Notes: generated by a model not told the origin, from the sequence alone. Counted from the stretch's first letter, positions 43,034 through 52,662 are shown. The stretch: DNA of 64,000 nucleotides from Eubacteriaceae bacterium (GCA_902362455.1 CABIWJ010000002.1:186001-250000); one strand, 5' to 3'. Program-made: numbers and translations.

Positions 43034-45067
43034 ATGAATAAGATAAAAGATTTTTTCAAAAACAAAATATATAGAAATAATATTCTGATTTTTATATTAC
43101 TTCCTATATGCATAGAACTTGTTATAGAGATTTTAAATAGAGGCTCTTTAATAAAAGGGTTTAAGTTTATGTTTACAAGTCCATTTATATTCTTCTGTAA
43201 TTTAATGTTTATTTTTGTTTCTATATCAATTGGATTATTAACGAGAAGAAGAGTTTTTTATATCGCATTTGTATCAAGCATATGGTTAATAGCAGGAATT
43301 ATTAACAGAATTCTTTTAATGGTAAGGGTTACACCATTTAATGCAAATGATCTTAAGCTTATTGATGCTGCAGTGGCGATTGTTGACCAGTATTTCACAC
43401 CGTTTTTAGTAAGTCTTACGATGATTGGCCTGATATTATTACTATTAGTAATTGTAATGTTATTCTTAAAAGGACCAAAGATTTCATATAAGATAAATTA
43501 TTGGAAGAATATTGTAATTGTAGGAATAGGTTTCGTGGTATGTGTGCTTAGTACCAATATTGCATTGGACACAGGTACTCTTGTTACAAAATTCCCTAAC
43601 CTGACGATAGGATATAATAAATATGGTTTTGTATACTGCTTCGGTGCAGGTCTATTCAATTCAGGCGTTAAGAAACCATCTGATTATTCTAAGGACAAGA
43701 TTGATTCGATAATTGATACAGATGATAATAATACGGAAGATAATGAAGTTAAACTTAACAAGGTAGAAAGGAAACCTAATATAATCTTCTTACAGCTTGA
43801 ATCATTCTTTGATATTAATAAAGCAACAGACATTAAGTTCTCGAGTGACCCGATACCATATTTTAATCAATTGAAGAAGGAATATTCATCAGGTTTTTTA
43901 AATGTATATAATGTTGGATATGGAACCTGTAATACTGAATTTGAGATAATGACAAGTATGAATCTTGATGATTTTGGACCAGGCGAGATACCATATAAGA
44001 CGGTACTTAAATCAACTACGTGTGAAAGCACAGCATTTAATTTGAAAGAATATGGATATTCAACTCATGCTATGCATAATAATGATGCAACATTCTATAC
44101 AAGAAAATCTGTATTTCCACACCTTGGATATGATACATTCACATCAATAGAGTATATGAATGTTGAGGAATATACTCCTGAGGGATGGGCTAAGGATAAA
44201 GTTCTTACTGATGAAATTATAAAGACACTTAAGAGTACAGATTGCCCGGATTATATATATACTATTTCTGTTCAGGGGCATGGAAGTTATCCTACTTCAA
44301 AGGTTATTGAAAATCCGGTAATTAAAGTAGAATCAGGTGCTGATGATGAAGGCAGAAAGAATGCGATTGAATATTATGCTAACCAGATTCATGAAATGGA
44401 TGAATTTATTAAGAAATTGACAGAGGCATTATCTGATTGTGGTGAAGATACTATACTTGTAATGTATGGAGACCATTTGCCTGGACTTGGTTTTTCAGAG
44501 AAAGATTTATCAAATGGTTCACTTTACCAGACCGAATATGTTATCTGGAATAATTTTGGCTTGCAGAAAAATGACAGAGATTTAGAAACATTCCAGCTTG
44601 CACCAAGAATCTTAAAGGAATTAGGTATGAATTCGGGTGTAATTAACAGATATCATCAGCAACATTTAGACGAAGATAAAGATGATGAGGAACACAAAGA
44701 TTACCTGAGTGGTTTACAGAATCTCGAATATGATATTCTATATGGTGACCAGTTAGTATATAGTGGTGTTAGTCCTTATAGTCCTACGGATATGACTATG
44801 GGAGTAGAGGAAATAGAGATAACTAAGATAGAACCTGTTACAGATGGTGATACAGAATATGTTGAGATTAAAGGTAAGAATTTTACAAAGTTTAGTAAAG
44901 TTTTTGTAAATGGTGATAAGCGCGATACTGAATTCATAGATACCTCGACACTTAGAATTAAGTATTCAGGATTACAGACACTGGATTCCTTTGTAGTCAG
45001 CCAGGTAGATAAAGATAGTGGCTATGTTGTAGGTTCGACAAAAGAATGTCTGTATTATGGTCAATAA
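43034..45067 (+). CDS. LTA synthase-family sulfatase-like membrane enzyme
   Basis: 677 aa from the ATG at 43034 (GGAAAGG in front). Five N-terminal membrane segments (~10-200) precede an extracellular sulfatase-fold domain (~240-560): NIIFLQLESFFDI with a metal Glu, the catalytic threonine region GYGTCNTEFEIMTSM, and VMYGDHLPGLG. Such enzymes transfer glycerol phosphate from phosphatidylglycerol to build lipoteichoic acid or decorate polysaccharide. The last ~75 residues (ITKIEPVTDGDTEYVEIKGK onward) resemble an IPT/TIG-like beta domain, not usual for LtaS. Its true acceptor is unknown. Confidence 0.88.
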   Translation: MNKIKDFFKNKIYRNNILIFILLPICIELVIEILNRGSLIKGFKFMFTSPFIFFCNLMFIFVSISIGLLTRRRVFYIAFVSSIWLIAGIINRILLMVRVTPFNANDLKLIDAAVAIVDQYFTPFLVSLTMIGLILLLLVIVMLFLKGPKISYKINYWKNIVIVGIGFVVCVLSTNIALDTGTLVTKFPNLTIGYNKYGFVYCFGAGLFNSGVKKPSDYSKDKIDSIIDTDDNNTEDNEVKLNKVERKPNIIFLQLESFFDINKATDIKFSSDPIPYFNQLKKEYSSGFLNVYNVGYGTCNTEFEIMTSMNLDDFGPGEIPYKTVLKSTTCESTAFNLKEYGYSTHAMHNNDATFYTRKSVFPHLGYDTFTSIEYMNVEEYTPEGWAKDKVLTDEIIKTLKSTDCPDYIYTISVQGHGSYPTSKVIENPVIKVESGADDEGRKNAIEYYANQIHEMDEFIKKLTEALSDCGEDTILVMYGDHLPGLGFSEKDLSNGSLYQTEYVIWNNFGLQKNDRDLETFQLAPRILKELGMNSGVINRYHQQHLDEDKDDEEHKDYLSGLQNLEYDILYGDQLVYSGVSPYSPTDMTMGVEEIEITKIEPVTDGDTEYVEIKGKNFTKFSKVFVNGDKRDTEFIDTSTLRIKYSGLQTLDSFVVSQVDKDSGYVVGSTKECLYYGQ

Positions 45068-45190
45068 TATACAAAACAATATAAATTATAAAAAAGTATG
45101 ATATATGAAAGAATGCATTTGATATAATTAGTGTATTTTGATATTATGATTTAAGAACTTATTAAGTAAGAAAAATAGAATATAAAAGTA

Positions 45191-45237
45191 AAATCCCCAT
45201 ATAATTAATTAAAAATATTAGTTAGTGGGGATTTTTT
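45191..45237 (+). terminator. Terminator-like hairpin running into the dacF start
   Basis: AAATCCCCA pairs with TGGGGATTT, with an AT-rich loop that also pairs in part, followed by a T run that ends in the proposed TTG start codon. The GGGG that would be the ribosome site lies in the stem. Confidence 0.75.
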
Positions 45238-46442
45238 TGAAAAGAAACATAGTAGCCATACTACTTGTACTTACTATATTGATATGTAATAACCCGTATA
45301 TTCAGAGGGCAGAAGCAAATCAGCCTGATATGATTGCAGTTAATGGAGAAAATTCAACAGATTTAGGAATTCAGTCAAAAGCTGCAATTTTAATGGAAGC
45401 ATCCACAGGTAAAATTTTATATGAGAATAATGCGGATGAGATTGTATCGCCTGCGAGTATAACTAAGATAATGACTCTGATACTGATATTTGATGCGATT
45501 AACGAGGGCAAAATAGATTATGATGATGTAGTAACAACAAGTGAATATGCAAAATCAATGGGTGGTTCACAGGTTTTCTTAGAGACAGGTGAGAAACAGA
45601 CTGTGGAAACACTTGTAAAATGTATTGTCGTAGCCTCTGGAAATGATGCAAGTGTATGTATGGCAGAGTACATAGCAGGAAGTGAAACAGAATTTGTCAG
45701 AATGATGAATGAAAGAGCCAGAGAATTAGGAATGACAAATACTGTGTTTAAGGATTGCTGTGGACTATGTGATTCTATGGAACATCATACTTCCGCGAGA
45801 GATGTCGCTATAATGAGCAGGGAGCTTATTACAAAATATCCTGAGATTCATAATTATTCTAAAATATGGATGGAAAATATCACACATGTTACTAATAAGG
45901 GAAGCATTGAATTTACACTTGCTAATACAAATAAGCTATTGAAACAATATGAATGGGCAACAGGACTTAAAACAGGAAGTACATCACTTGCAAAATATTG
46001 TCTTAGTGCAACTGCATGTAAAGACAATATTGAATTAATAGCTGTTATAATGGGAGCACCAGATTATAAAGTACGTTTCTCGGAGGCTGTCACGTTATTA
46101 AATTATGGTTATTCTGTAGTATCAATGTATAGTGATAAGAATGATGAAATTAATAGAGAGATTAAAATTTCAGGTGGAGTAAAAAAGACAGTTAAAATTG
46201 AACCTGAGAAAGAATTTGTATACATTTGTGGGAAAGATGAGGTGATAAATAATATTACGAAAAAGGTAAAATTAGAAAAGAAAGTTAAAGCACCGGCTAA
46301 ATCAGGAAGTGTTGTGGGTAAAACTGAATATTATATTGGAGATAATATGATAGGCGAAGTAAACATATGTCTCATAGAAAATGTAAGAAAAGCAGGTTAT
46401 GTGGACTATTTAAAAAAAATGTGGTATAAATATATAATGTAA
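45237..46442 (+). CDS. dacF: D-alanyl-D-alanine carboxypeptidase (penicillin-binding protein 5 family)
   Basis: 401 aa from the TTG at 45237, giving a normal signal peptide (MKRNIVAILLVLTIL, cut after AEA). A GTG at 45225 is the alternative. Catalytic motifs: SITK (~residue 73) in SPASITKIM, SGNDASV and KTGST, then the PBP5-type C-terminal beta domain and an amphipathic end for membrane attachment. It trims the terminal D-Ala from peptidoglycan stems. The start region is folded into a terminator-like hairpin. Confidence 0.93.
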   Translation: MKRNIVAILLVLTILICNNPYIQRAEANQPDMIAVNGENSTDLGIQSKAAILMEASTGKILYENNADEIVSPASITKIMTLILIFDAINEGKIDYDDVVTTSEYAKSMGGSQVFLETGEKQTVETLVKCIVVASGNDASVCMAEYIAGSETEFVRMMNERARELGMTNTVFKDCCGLCDSMEHHTSARDVAIMSRELITKYPEIHNYSKIWMENITHVTNKGSIEFTLANTNKLLKQYEWATGLKTGSTSLAKYCLSATACKDNIELIAVIMGAPDYKVRFSEAVTLLNYGYSVVSMYSDKNDEINREIKISGGVKKTVKIEPEKEFVYICGKDEVINNITKKVKLEKKVKAPAKSGSVVGKTEYYIGDNMIGEVNICLIENVRKAGYVDYLKKMWYKYIM

Positions 46443-46464
46443 AAAAGTATCATTAAATATTTGG

Positions 46465-46493
46465 TTGACTGATATATAAAAGGTATGCTTTAT
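46465..46493 (+). promoter_or_regulatory. Promoter of scpAB
   Basis: TTGACT and CTTTAT separated by 17 bases, about 80 bases before scpA. Confidence 0.5.
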
Positions 46494-46573
46494 TTATCTG
46501 CTAACATTTAGAAATAATATACAATATATAAAATCATATATGTCATAATCAGAAAGACGAGGATAATTTACAT

Positions 46574-47353
46574 ATGAACTTAGAATTTAAGCTGCAGGTA
46601 TTCGAGGGTCCGCTAGACCTTTTATTGCATTTGATAGATAAAAATAAAGTAAATATATATGATATTCCTATTGTTGAAATCACTGCACAATATATAGAAT
46701 ATGTTCAAAATATGGATAAACAGGATTTGAATCTTGTGAGTGAGTTCCTGGTTATGGCCGCAACTCTTTTAGATATAAAGGCTAAAATGTTACTTCCAAA
46801 AGATCCTGAAAACGAAGAGGAGGAAGAAGATCCAAGAGCTGAACTGGTTGAAAAACTTTTAGAATACAAAAGATATAAGTATATGTCATATGAATTGAGA
46901 GACAGACAGTTAGATGCAGAGAAAAGTATGTACAAGAAACCGACAGTTCCCGATGAAGTAAAAAAATATGAGCCACCGGTTGATTTAGACAAACTATTAG
47001 ATGGAATTACATTGCGAAAGCTTAATGCTATTTTTAATGAAGTACTTCGCAGACAGGAGAATAAGATTGATCCTATAAGAAGTAAATTTGGTAAAATAGA
47101 GAAAGAAGAAGTAAACTTAGAGGATAAGATGTCTTATGTAGAAGAATATGCAATAAGAAATGGACATTGCAGTTTTAGACAGATTCTTGGCAGACAAAAA
47201 TCCAAGATGCAGGTTATAGTAACTTTCCTTGCAATATTAGAGTTAATGAAAACAGGTAAAATTCATATAAAGCAGGATAATATATTTGATGATATCGAAA
47301 TAGAAGCAGTCAGTGAAAATACACAACAAAATACAACTCAGGAGGAAAATTAA
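46574..47353 (+). CDS. scpA: Segregation and condensation protein A
   Basis: 259 aa. ScpA is the kleisin that bridges the SMC dimer. The N-terminal FKLQVFEGPLDLLLHLIDKN is the family signature, followed by an acidic linker (ENEEEEEDPR) and the C-terminal winged helix (IVTFLAILELMKTGKI). The next gene, scpB, starts at the base after its stop, as expected for partners of one complex. Confidence 0.96.
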   Translation: MNLEFKLQVFEGPLDLLLHLIDKNKVNIYDIPIVEITAQYIEYVQNMDKQDLNLVSEFLVMAATLLDIKAKMLLPKDPENEEEEEDPRAELVEKLLEYKRYKYMSYELRDRQLDAEKSMYKKPTVPDEVKKYEPPVDLDKLLDGITLRKLNAIFNEVLRRQENKIDPIRSKFGKIEKEEVNLEDKMSYVEEYAIRNGHCSFRQILGRQKSKMQVIVTFLAILELMKTGKIHIKQDNIFDDIEIEAVSENTQQNTTQEEN

Positions 47354-47923
47354 TTGGAAATATCAAAGATAGAAGCAGCTATAGAAGCGATACTTTTCAC
47401 GATGGGTGATTCAGTGGAAATAGAAAAGATTTCTATGGCTATTGGACATGATATAAAAACAACACGAAAAATAATACACAATTTAATGGATAAGTATGAG
47501 AGCGAAGAACGTGGAATTAAGATATGTGAACTTGAGAATTCGTATCAGATGTGTACTAAGAATGATATGTATGAATATCTGATAAAGGTGGCTTCTCAAC
47601 CTAAAAAGAATGTGCTTACAGATGTATTATTAGAGACGTTATCGATAATTGCATATAAACAGCCGGTTACCAAAACAGAGATTGAGAAAATCAGGGGTGT
47701 AAAATGTGACCATGCGGTTAATAAACTTGTAGAATATAATCTTGTAGGAGAAGTTGGACGACTTGATGCACCGGGACGGCCAATATTATTTGGGACAACA
47801 GAGGAATTCCTAAGACAGTTCGGAGTATCTTCTATAGAAGATCTGCCTGAAATAAATGCTGAAAAAGATGAAGAATTTAAGGAAGAAGCAGAAGAAGAGG
47901 TGCAGCTTAAGTTAAATGTATAA
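47354..47923 (+). CDS. scpB: Segregation and condensation protein B
   Basis: 189 aa from a TTG start with CAGGAGG at proper spacing inside the end of scpA. It has two winged-helix domains; IEAAIEAILFTMGD at the start and LETLSIIAYKQPVTKTEIEK with GRPILFGTTEEFLRQFG later are diagnostic. ScpB dimers bind the ScpA linker in the SMC complex. The acidic C-terminus is usual. Confidence 0.95.
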   Translation: MEISKIEAAIEAILFTMGDSVEIEKISMAIGHDIKTTRKIIHNLMDKYESEERGIKICELENSYQMCTKNDMYEYLIKVASQPKKNVLTDVLLETLSIIAYKQPVTKTEIEKIRGVKCDHAVNKLVEYNLVGEVGRLDAPGRPILFGTTEEFLRQFGVSSIEDLPEINAEKDEEFKEEAEEEVQLKLNV

Positions 47924-48031
47924 TTTGAATATATTAATAACTCAAAATCTGCATAGACATAACGCAGAAAAGTTAAATGTCAGACATTTTAAGATTTTAA
48001 TATATGAAAAATATATAAAATAATGAGAAAA

Positions 48032-48080
48032 AAAACACAGGACGATTTTATGCAATATGCACAAAAAAATGTCCTTTTTT
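48032..48080 (+). terminator. Weak terminator after scpB
   Basis: CAGGAC and GTCCTT with a long loop, followed by TTTTTTCTT. The stem is short. Confidence 0.5.
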
Positions 48081-48093
48081 CTTGCTAATAATA

Positions 48094-48122
48094 TTGACAA
48101 TAATATTAGTGAATGATATACT
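48094..48122 (+). promoter_or_regulatory. Promoter of the sugar ABC operon
   Basis: TTGACA and TATACT 17 bases apart, with TGA directly before the -10 box (extended -10). It gives an unusually long leader of about 277 nt before the ATG at 48406. Confidence 0.75.
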
Positions 48123-48405
48123 TACAAAGAACAGTAATAAATAGTGTCAGGTTTTGCACATTTTTACTATTATTCAGTAATAAGGCACTTAATTTTATTA
48201 AGTAGTTATTGTGAATATTTACTAGAAATTATGCTTTATACGACATTTAATTTGCTGGGTGAAACATTTAGCTATTGTATATTTTTACTAATGTTAGTCA
48301 CACCAAAGTTATGTAACAGTCTGCGAACGGACTATTATATGAACGAAAAGATACTGTTCGCAACAAGAAAATTTAAAGAACGTATAGTTCGGAAAGGTAA
48401 AAGGT
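48123..48405 (+). other. Long 5' leader of the sugar ABC operon
   Basis: No gene is credible here. A hairpin TGCGAAC/GTTCGCA (48323-48363) is the clearest structure; CGTATAGTTCGG lies just before the ribosome site. It does not match a riboswitch I know, but the length suggests leader control. Confidence 0.4.
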
Positions 48406-49719
48406 ATGAAAAAGAGAATTTTATCAGTTGCCTTAGTAGTAGCGATGGCAACAACAATGTTTGCTGGTTGTGGAAAAAAATCAGACAAGGAAGTTAAAGA
48501 TGCTGTTTCAGGTATTGATGTAAAAGCAATCGATTTCAAGACAAATCAGCAGCTTACAAGCGACAAAGTTGAACTTACAGTTTGGGAGTCAACAGGTGGA
48601 CCAGATAAGTTTATTGAAGCAGCAGGAAAGTGCTTCACAAAATTATATCCAAATATCACAATCAAATACGTTAATGTTGAGTCAAGAGATGCTAACTCAA
48701 AAATCGTATTAGATGGCCCTGGTGGAAATGGTCCTGACCTTTTCGCTACAGTTCATAACAATGCTGGTGTTATGGCAGCAAGTGCTTCTATTGCTCCAGT
48801 TCCAGATTCAGAAAAAGAAATCTTATCTGCTTCATGTAATGCAGCAACATTAGCAGGTGCTACACTTAGTAAAGCAGATGGTACAACACAGCTTTACGGT
48901 TATCCGGTATCAGTTGAGACATATGCTTTATTCTACAACAAAGATTTAATTAAAGAGGAAGAAATTCCTAAAACAATGTCAGATTTAGTAACATACATTC
49001 AGAATTATGATAAGAAAAGTGGTGTTCAGCCATTCTTATTTGATGCAGGTAATGCATACTATAGTGTAATGTTTACTTCAACACCAACAATTCATCTTTA
49101 TGGTGAGAATGGTAACGATATCAAGAATACATATATGAATTCAAAAGAGTCAGTAGCACAGATGGCAGATTTCACAGCATTAGCTAAAGCAATTAATCAG
49201 AAATCTGGAGATATCGATTATAAACATAACGACTCACTTTTCGCAGCAGGCCAGTTAGCAATGAATGTTTCAGGTGCTTGGAATATCAGAATATTTGAAG
49301 AGAGTGGTATTAACTTCGGTATCACTTCAATTCCAGCTTTAACAGGTTCTACAAACCCACCTACAAACTTCATGGGTGTTAGATGTATGTTCGTTTCAGC
49401 ATATTCTAAACATCAGCCAGAAGCAACAGCATTTGCTGAGTTCTTAATGACTAAAGAAATGCAGGCATTAAGATGTGAACTTACAAGCACAATGCCATCT
49501 AGAGATGATGTACTTGACATGATCGATAATGATAAAATCAAAACATACATGGAAGGCATAAATAAACAGATAGCATACTCTTATCCAATGCCAAATATGG
49601 CACAGGCAAGTTTATTCTGGACAGCATTTGAATCAGCATTTGCTAACATCTGGAATGGTGAAACAACAGATATCCAGGCAGAACTTGATACAGCTAATAA
49701 GTCAGCAACAAAGAAATAA
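48406..49719 (+). CDS. Sugar ABC transporter, extracellular solute-binding lipoprotein (MalE-like)
   Basis: 437 aa with a lipoprotein signal: MKKRILSV, hydrophobic core, lipobox FAGC with Cys22. The fold is that of family 1 (maltose/oligosaccharide) binding proteins: VELTVWESTGG, LVTYIQNYDKKSG, FAAGQLAMNVSGAW and a C-terminal AFESAFANIWNGE segment. Likely ligands are malto- or other oligosaccharides. A perfect hairpin after the gene should protect its message and give an excess of binding protein over permeases. Confidence 0.9.
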   Translation: MKKRILSVALVVAMATTMFAGCGKKSDKEVKDAVSGIDVKAIDFKTNQQLTSDKVELTVWESTGGPDKFIEAAGKCFTKLYPNITIKYVNVESRDANSKIVLDGPGGNGPDLFATVHNNAGVMAASASIAPVPDSEKEILSASCNAATLAGATLSKADGTTQLYGYPVSVETYALFYNKDLIKEEEIPKTMSDLVTYIQNYDKKSGVQPFLFDAGNAYYSVMFTSTPTIHLYGENGNDIKNTYMNSKESVAQMADFTALAKAINQKSGDIDYKHNDSLFAAGQLAMNVSGAWNIRIFEESGINFGITSIPALTGSTNPPTNFMGVRCMFVSAYSKHQPEATAFAEFLMTKEMQALRCELTSTMPSRDDVLDMIDNDKIKTYMEGINKQIAYSYPMPNMAQASLFWTAFESAFANIWNGETTDIQAELDTANKSATKK

Positions 49720-49750
49720 TTAAATATAGAATTTTAAATTGTTGTCAAAT

Positions 49751-49777
49751 ATGCCAACCAGATAATCTGGTTGGCAT
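49751..49777 (+). other. Intercistronic stabilising hairpin
   Basis: ATGCCAACCAGA and TCTGGTTGGCAT form a perfect 12-bp stem with a 3-base loop and no T-tract, between the binding-protein gene and the first permease gene. Confidence 0.7.
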
Positions 49778-49829
49778 AATATAAAAAGGACTCTAGTAGT
49801 TACATGAATATGAAAGATAGGTGAGTTGA

Positions 49830-51137
49830 ATGGGAGCATCACTTAAGACTGATGGTTCTTCAAGAAAAAACGTACTTGTATCATCTTGTATATTTATGGG
49901 ATTAGGTCATATAATTTATCTTAAACAGTACATAAAAGGTGTGCTGTTCGCAATTATTGAAGTGATTATGTTATGTGCATCACCAAAACTTGCACAGATG
50001 ATTAAAGATATGATTGAAATTTCAAGATGGTATCCAAAAATCAGACCAGCTACATTCAGATTAGTAGATGGTATTATGGCTTTGGCAGTAATAGCAGTAT
50101 TCGTTATAGCATATATTATATCTGTAAGAAGCGCTTTAGCAGGATATGAGGATTATTGCCTTGATGGCAGATGTAAGAGTAATAAAGAATCAATGCAGGG
50201 TGCAGTTGGTAAAGCTTTCCCATTATTGGGATTAGCTCCATCGTTATTGCTTGTGGTATTCTTTGTTATTATACCACTTTTATTCTCTGTAATAGTTGGT
50301 TTTACAAACTGGTCGATGCCAGATCACTTGACACCAGGTGCACCAGTTAACTGGGTAGGACTTAAGAACTATTTCAATATGTTCGGTGGTGATTCAAGCT
50401 GGACTTCAGCATTTGGTCGTGTTGCAGCATGGACAGTTATCTGGGGATTTTTAGCAACATTTACATGTTACTTTGGTGGTATGGTATTAGCTACATTCTT
50501 ATATGAAGCTAAATTAAAAGTAACACCAGTTTTCAGAGCTATCTTAATTTTACCATATGCTATTCCTTCAATTTTAACACTTAAGGTATGGCAGAACTTA
50601 TTAAATGGTACAACAGGTGCAATTAATGCAACATTAAGAGATTTGAATATTATTCAGAATAACATTCCTTGGCTAACAGATAAAACGTTAGTTAAAGTAG
50701 TATGTATTCTTATAAATATGTGGGTTGGTGTTCCATACTTCATGCTTCTTATTACAGGTCAGATGACAGCTATTTCAACTGATGTATTTGAAGCAGCCAC
50801 AATTGATGGAGCTAATAAGTTCCAGATATTCAAGTGTATTACATTACCACTTGTTTTATATCAAACAATTCCACTTGTTATTATGTCATTCACACATAAT
50901 ATCAACAACTTCGGTGCTATCTACTTCTTAACAGGTGGTGATCCAAAGATTAGAGATACTACTGTAACCGGTGCCGGTGCTACCGACTTGTTAGTAACGT
51001 GGATATACAAGTTGACTATGGATCAACAGAAATATTGTAATGCATCTGTACTTGCGATGCTCGTATTCGTTGTATTAGCTCCATTTGCAATATTTAACTT
51101 TAAAAATACGAAGTCTTACAAGGAGGGTGAATTATAA
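49830..51137 (+). CDS. Sugar ABC transporter permease, MalF-like
   Basis: 435 aa. An N-terminal region with membrane segments at about 10-60 and 75-95 precedes the standard six-helix permease core. The EAA loop that contacts the ATPase reads EAATIDGANKFQIFKCITLP. The GANKFQ-type loop and the long N-terminus fit the MalF/GanP group for oligosaccharides. The downstream permease starts with its ATG sharing the last base of the stop. Confidence 0.92.
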   Translation: MGASLKTDGSSRKNVLVSSCIFMGLGHIIYLKQYIKGVLFAIIEVIMLCASPKLAQMIKDMIEISRWYPKIRPATFRLVDGIMALAVIAVFVIAYIISVRSALAGYEDYCLDGRCKSNKESMQGAVGKAFPLLGLAPSLLLVVFFVIIPLLFSVIVGFTNWSMPDHLTPGAPVNWVGLKNYFNMFGGDSSWTSAFGRVAAWTVIWGFLATFTCYFGGMVLATFLYEAKLKVTPVFRAILILPYAIPSILTLKVWQNLLNGTTGAINATLRDLNIIQNNIPWLTDKTLVKVVCILINMWVGVPYFMLLITGQMTAISTDVFEAATIDGANKFQIFKCITLPLVLYQTIPLVIMSFTHNINNFGAIYFLTGGDPKIRDTTVTGAGATDLLVTWIYKLTMDQQKYCNASVLAMLVFVVLAPFAIFNFKNTKSYKEGEL

Positions 51138-51976
51138 TGAATACTAAAACAAAACAGACTGTATTTAAGACATTAGTTATAGTAATATTAACCATCTGCT
51201 CCTTGGTTGTATTATATCCAATTGTTTATGTTATAAGTAATGCATTTTCGCCAAAAGCAACAGCAGCAAACAGTAATCCAATACCATTTGCTGATGGATT
51301 TAGTACAATACAGTTTGAAAAGTTATTTAATGAGACAAATTATTTGCTTTGGTTCCAGAATACATTTATTATTGCGCTTTGTACAGCAATCTTAACAGTT
51401 ATATGTTGTTCATTAGCAGCATATGTATTCTCAAGATTCAAATTTATGTTTAAAAAAAGTATGATGATGGCTATGTTAATCCTTCAGATTTTCCCATCAT
51501 TTGTTGGTATGATAGCTATATTCGTTATTATTAACAGAATACATGCATACAACCAGTTATGGGGATTAGTACTTGTATATGTTGCAGGTAATATTCCATA
51601 TAACACTTGGCTCGTTAAGAGTTACCTTGATACAATTCCTAAGTCACTTGATGAAGCAGCAAGAATTGATGGTGCTAACCACTTAAAGATTTTCTTCAGA
51701 GTCATTCTTCCAATTGCAAGACCAATGATTATTTTCCTTGCAATTACAAGTTTCACAGGACCATGGATGGATTGGATCTTCCCTAAGATGGTATTAGGAC
51801 AGAATGAAAAGTATACGCTTGCAATCGGTCTTATCAGCTTTATCGATGGTACAAGAAACCAGTTTACATTATTTGCAGCAGGTGCATTAGTAATTTGTAT
51901 TCCATTTGTTATTTTCTTCATCATTTCACAGAAAGCAATGACAACTGGACTTGGTGCAGCAGCTGTTAAGGAATAA
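51137..51976 (+). CDS. Sugar ABC transporter permease, MalG-like
   Basis: 279 aa, six membrane segments. EAA loop: EAARIDGANHLKIFFRVILP; the C-terminus QKAMTTGLGAAAVKE is typical of MalG proteins and reaches the channel. It is the last gene of the operon; no ATPase follows, so an MsmX/MsmK-like shared ATPase encoded elsewhere must power it, as is common in Firmicutes. Confidence 0.93.
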   Translation: MNTKTKQTVFKTLVIVILTICSLVVLYPIVYVISNAFSPKATAANSNPIPFADGFSTIQFEKLFNETNYLLWFQNTFIIALCTAILTVICCSLAAYVFSRFKFMFKKSMMMAMLILQIFPSFVGMIAIFVIINRIHAYNQLWGLVLVYVAGNIPYNTWLVKSYLDTIPKSLDEAARIDGANHLKIFFRVILPIARPMIIFLAITSFTGPWMDWIFPKMVLGQNEKYTLAIGLISFIDGTRNQFTLFAAGALVICIPFVIFFIISQKAMTTGLGAAAVKE

Positions 51977-52007
51977 TTTTTCGAATTATTTAGTAATAAG
52001 CATATTA

Positions 52008-52040
52008 AGAACCTCTGGTTATACAGAGGTTCTTTGTTAT
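52008..52040 (+). terminator. Terminator of the sugar ABC operon
   Basis: AAGAACCTCTG and CAGAGGTTCTT with a 6-base loop, then TGTTAT. Confidence 0.8.
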
Positions 52041-52110
52041 ATAGAAGTATTTTGTCCAATATAGAAATTGTGTGTATGCGATTCTATGTGATTCTATATA
52101 GAAAAAAGTA

Positions 52111-52139
52111 TTGACAAATAAATACATATGAGGTAGTAT
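52111..52139 (+). promoter_or_regulatory. Promoter of the trp operon
   Basis: Consensus TTGACA and TAGTAT separated by 17 bases, directly upstream of the T-box leader. Confidence 0.8.
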
Positions 52140-52189
52140 GTATAAAAATAAATATGTAAACCGTTGATGTGGAGATAAAAATGGTTGTG

Positions 52190-52424
52190 CATTTACAGAG
52201 AGTCGTGATGCTGAGAATCGACAAAACGCAGATTATTAAATGGACCACAGAGGGCATGATGAAAAGTGTTTTACTTAGTATCTCATGACGTAGTGCATAC
52301 GTTAGTTGCTAGGAATATGTTAGTATTCTGAATAAGGTGTACGATTTATCGTAAATCAAGGTGGTACCGCGAAAGTATATTCGTCCTTGACAGAACAGAG
52401 ATGTTTTGTCAAGGACTTTTTTAT
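52190..52424 (+). promoter_or_regulatory. T-box riboswitch (tryptophan)
   Basis: The T-box sequence AAGGTGGTACCGCG is at 52358-52371. The terminator GTCCTTGACA/TGTCAAGGAC with TTTTTT follows at 52383-52424. In stem I the codon TGG at 52241, followed by A, is in place of the specifier and fits the trp genes downstream. Uncharged tRNA-Trp would pair with TGG and with the T-box bulge, releasing the antiterminator. Specifier identity is inferred from position and context; the T-box itself is unambiguous. Confidence 0.95.
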
Positions 52425-52426
52425 TT

Positions 52427-52515
52427 ACCAGGAAATTTCGTTGAAATTGTCCTGGTAAGTAAAAAATGCTCCGCGAGGATCGCACTGCGGCTGAGAATGT
52501 CGCAAGCAACATTCT
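52427..52515. repeat. Cluster of three hairpins between T-box and trpE
   Basis: Three inverted repeats in a row: ACCAGGA/TCCTGGT with inner AATTTC/GAAATT, then CCGC/GCGG, then GAATGT/ACATTC. It is GC-richer than its surroundings and has no place in T-box function. It may be another small dispersed element; no second copy is in this window. Confidence 0.5.
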
Positions 52516-52662
52516 TTATTCTTTAATATGAAAACAATACACAACAAAATACAAAATCAGAATAGAATGTAGTTTATTACCATATGATTTTACAGATAAT
52601 TAAACATAATATACAACCTTCATTTTGGAATGTCTGACATAAAGAAATGGAGGTTTTTTAAT

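Noticed and set aside
48144..48497. 117-codon GTG-initiated frame upstream of the sugar-binding protein gene
   Set aside because: It overlaps the start of the clear lipoprotein gene in another frame and has no ribosome site or recognisable features.
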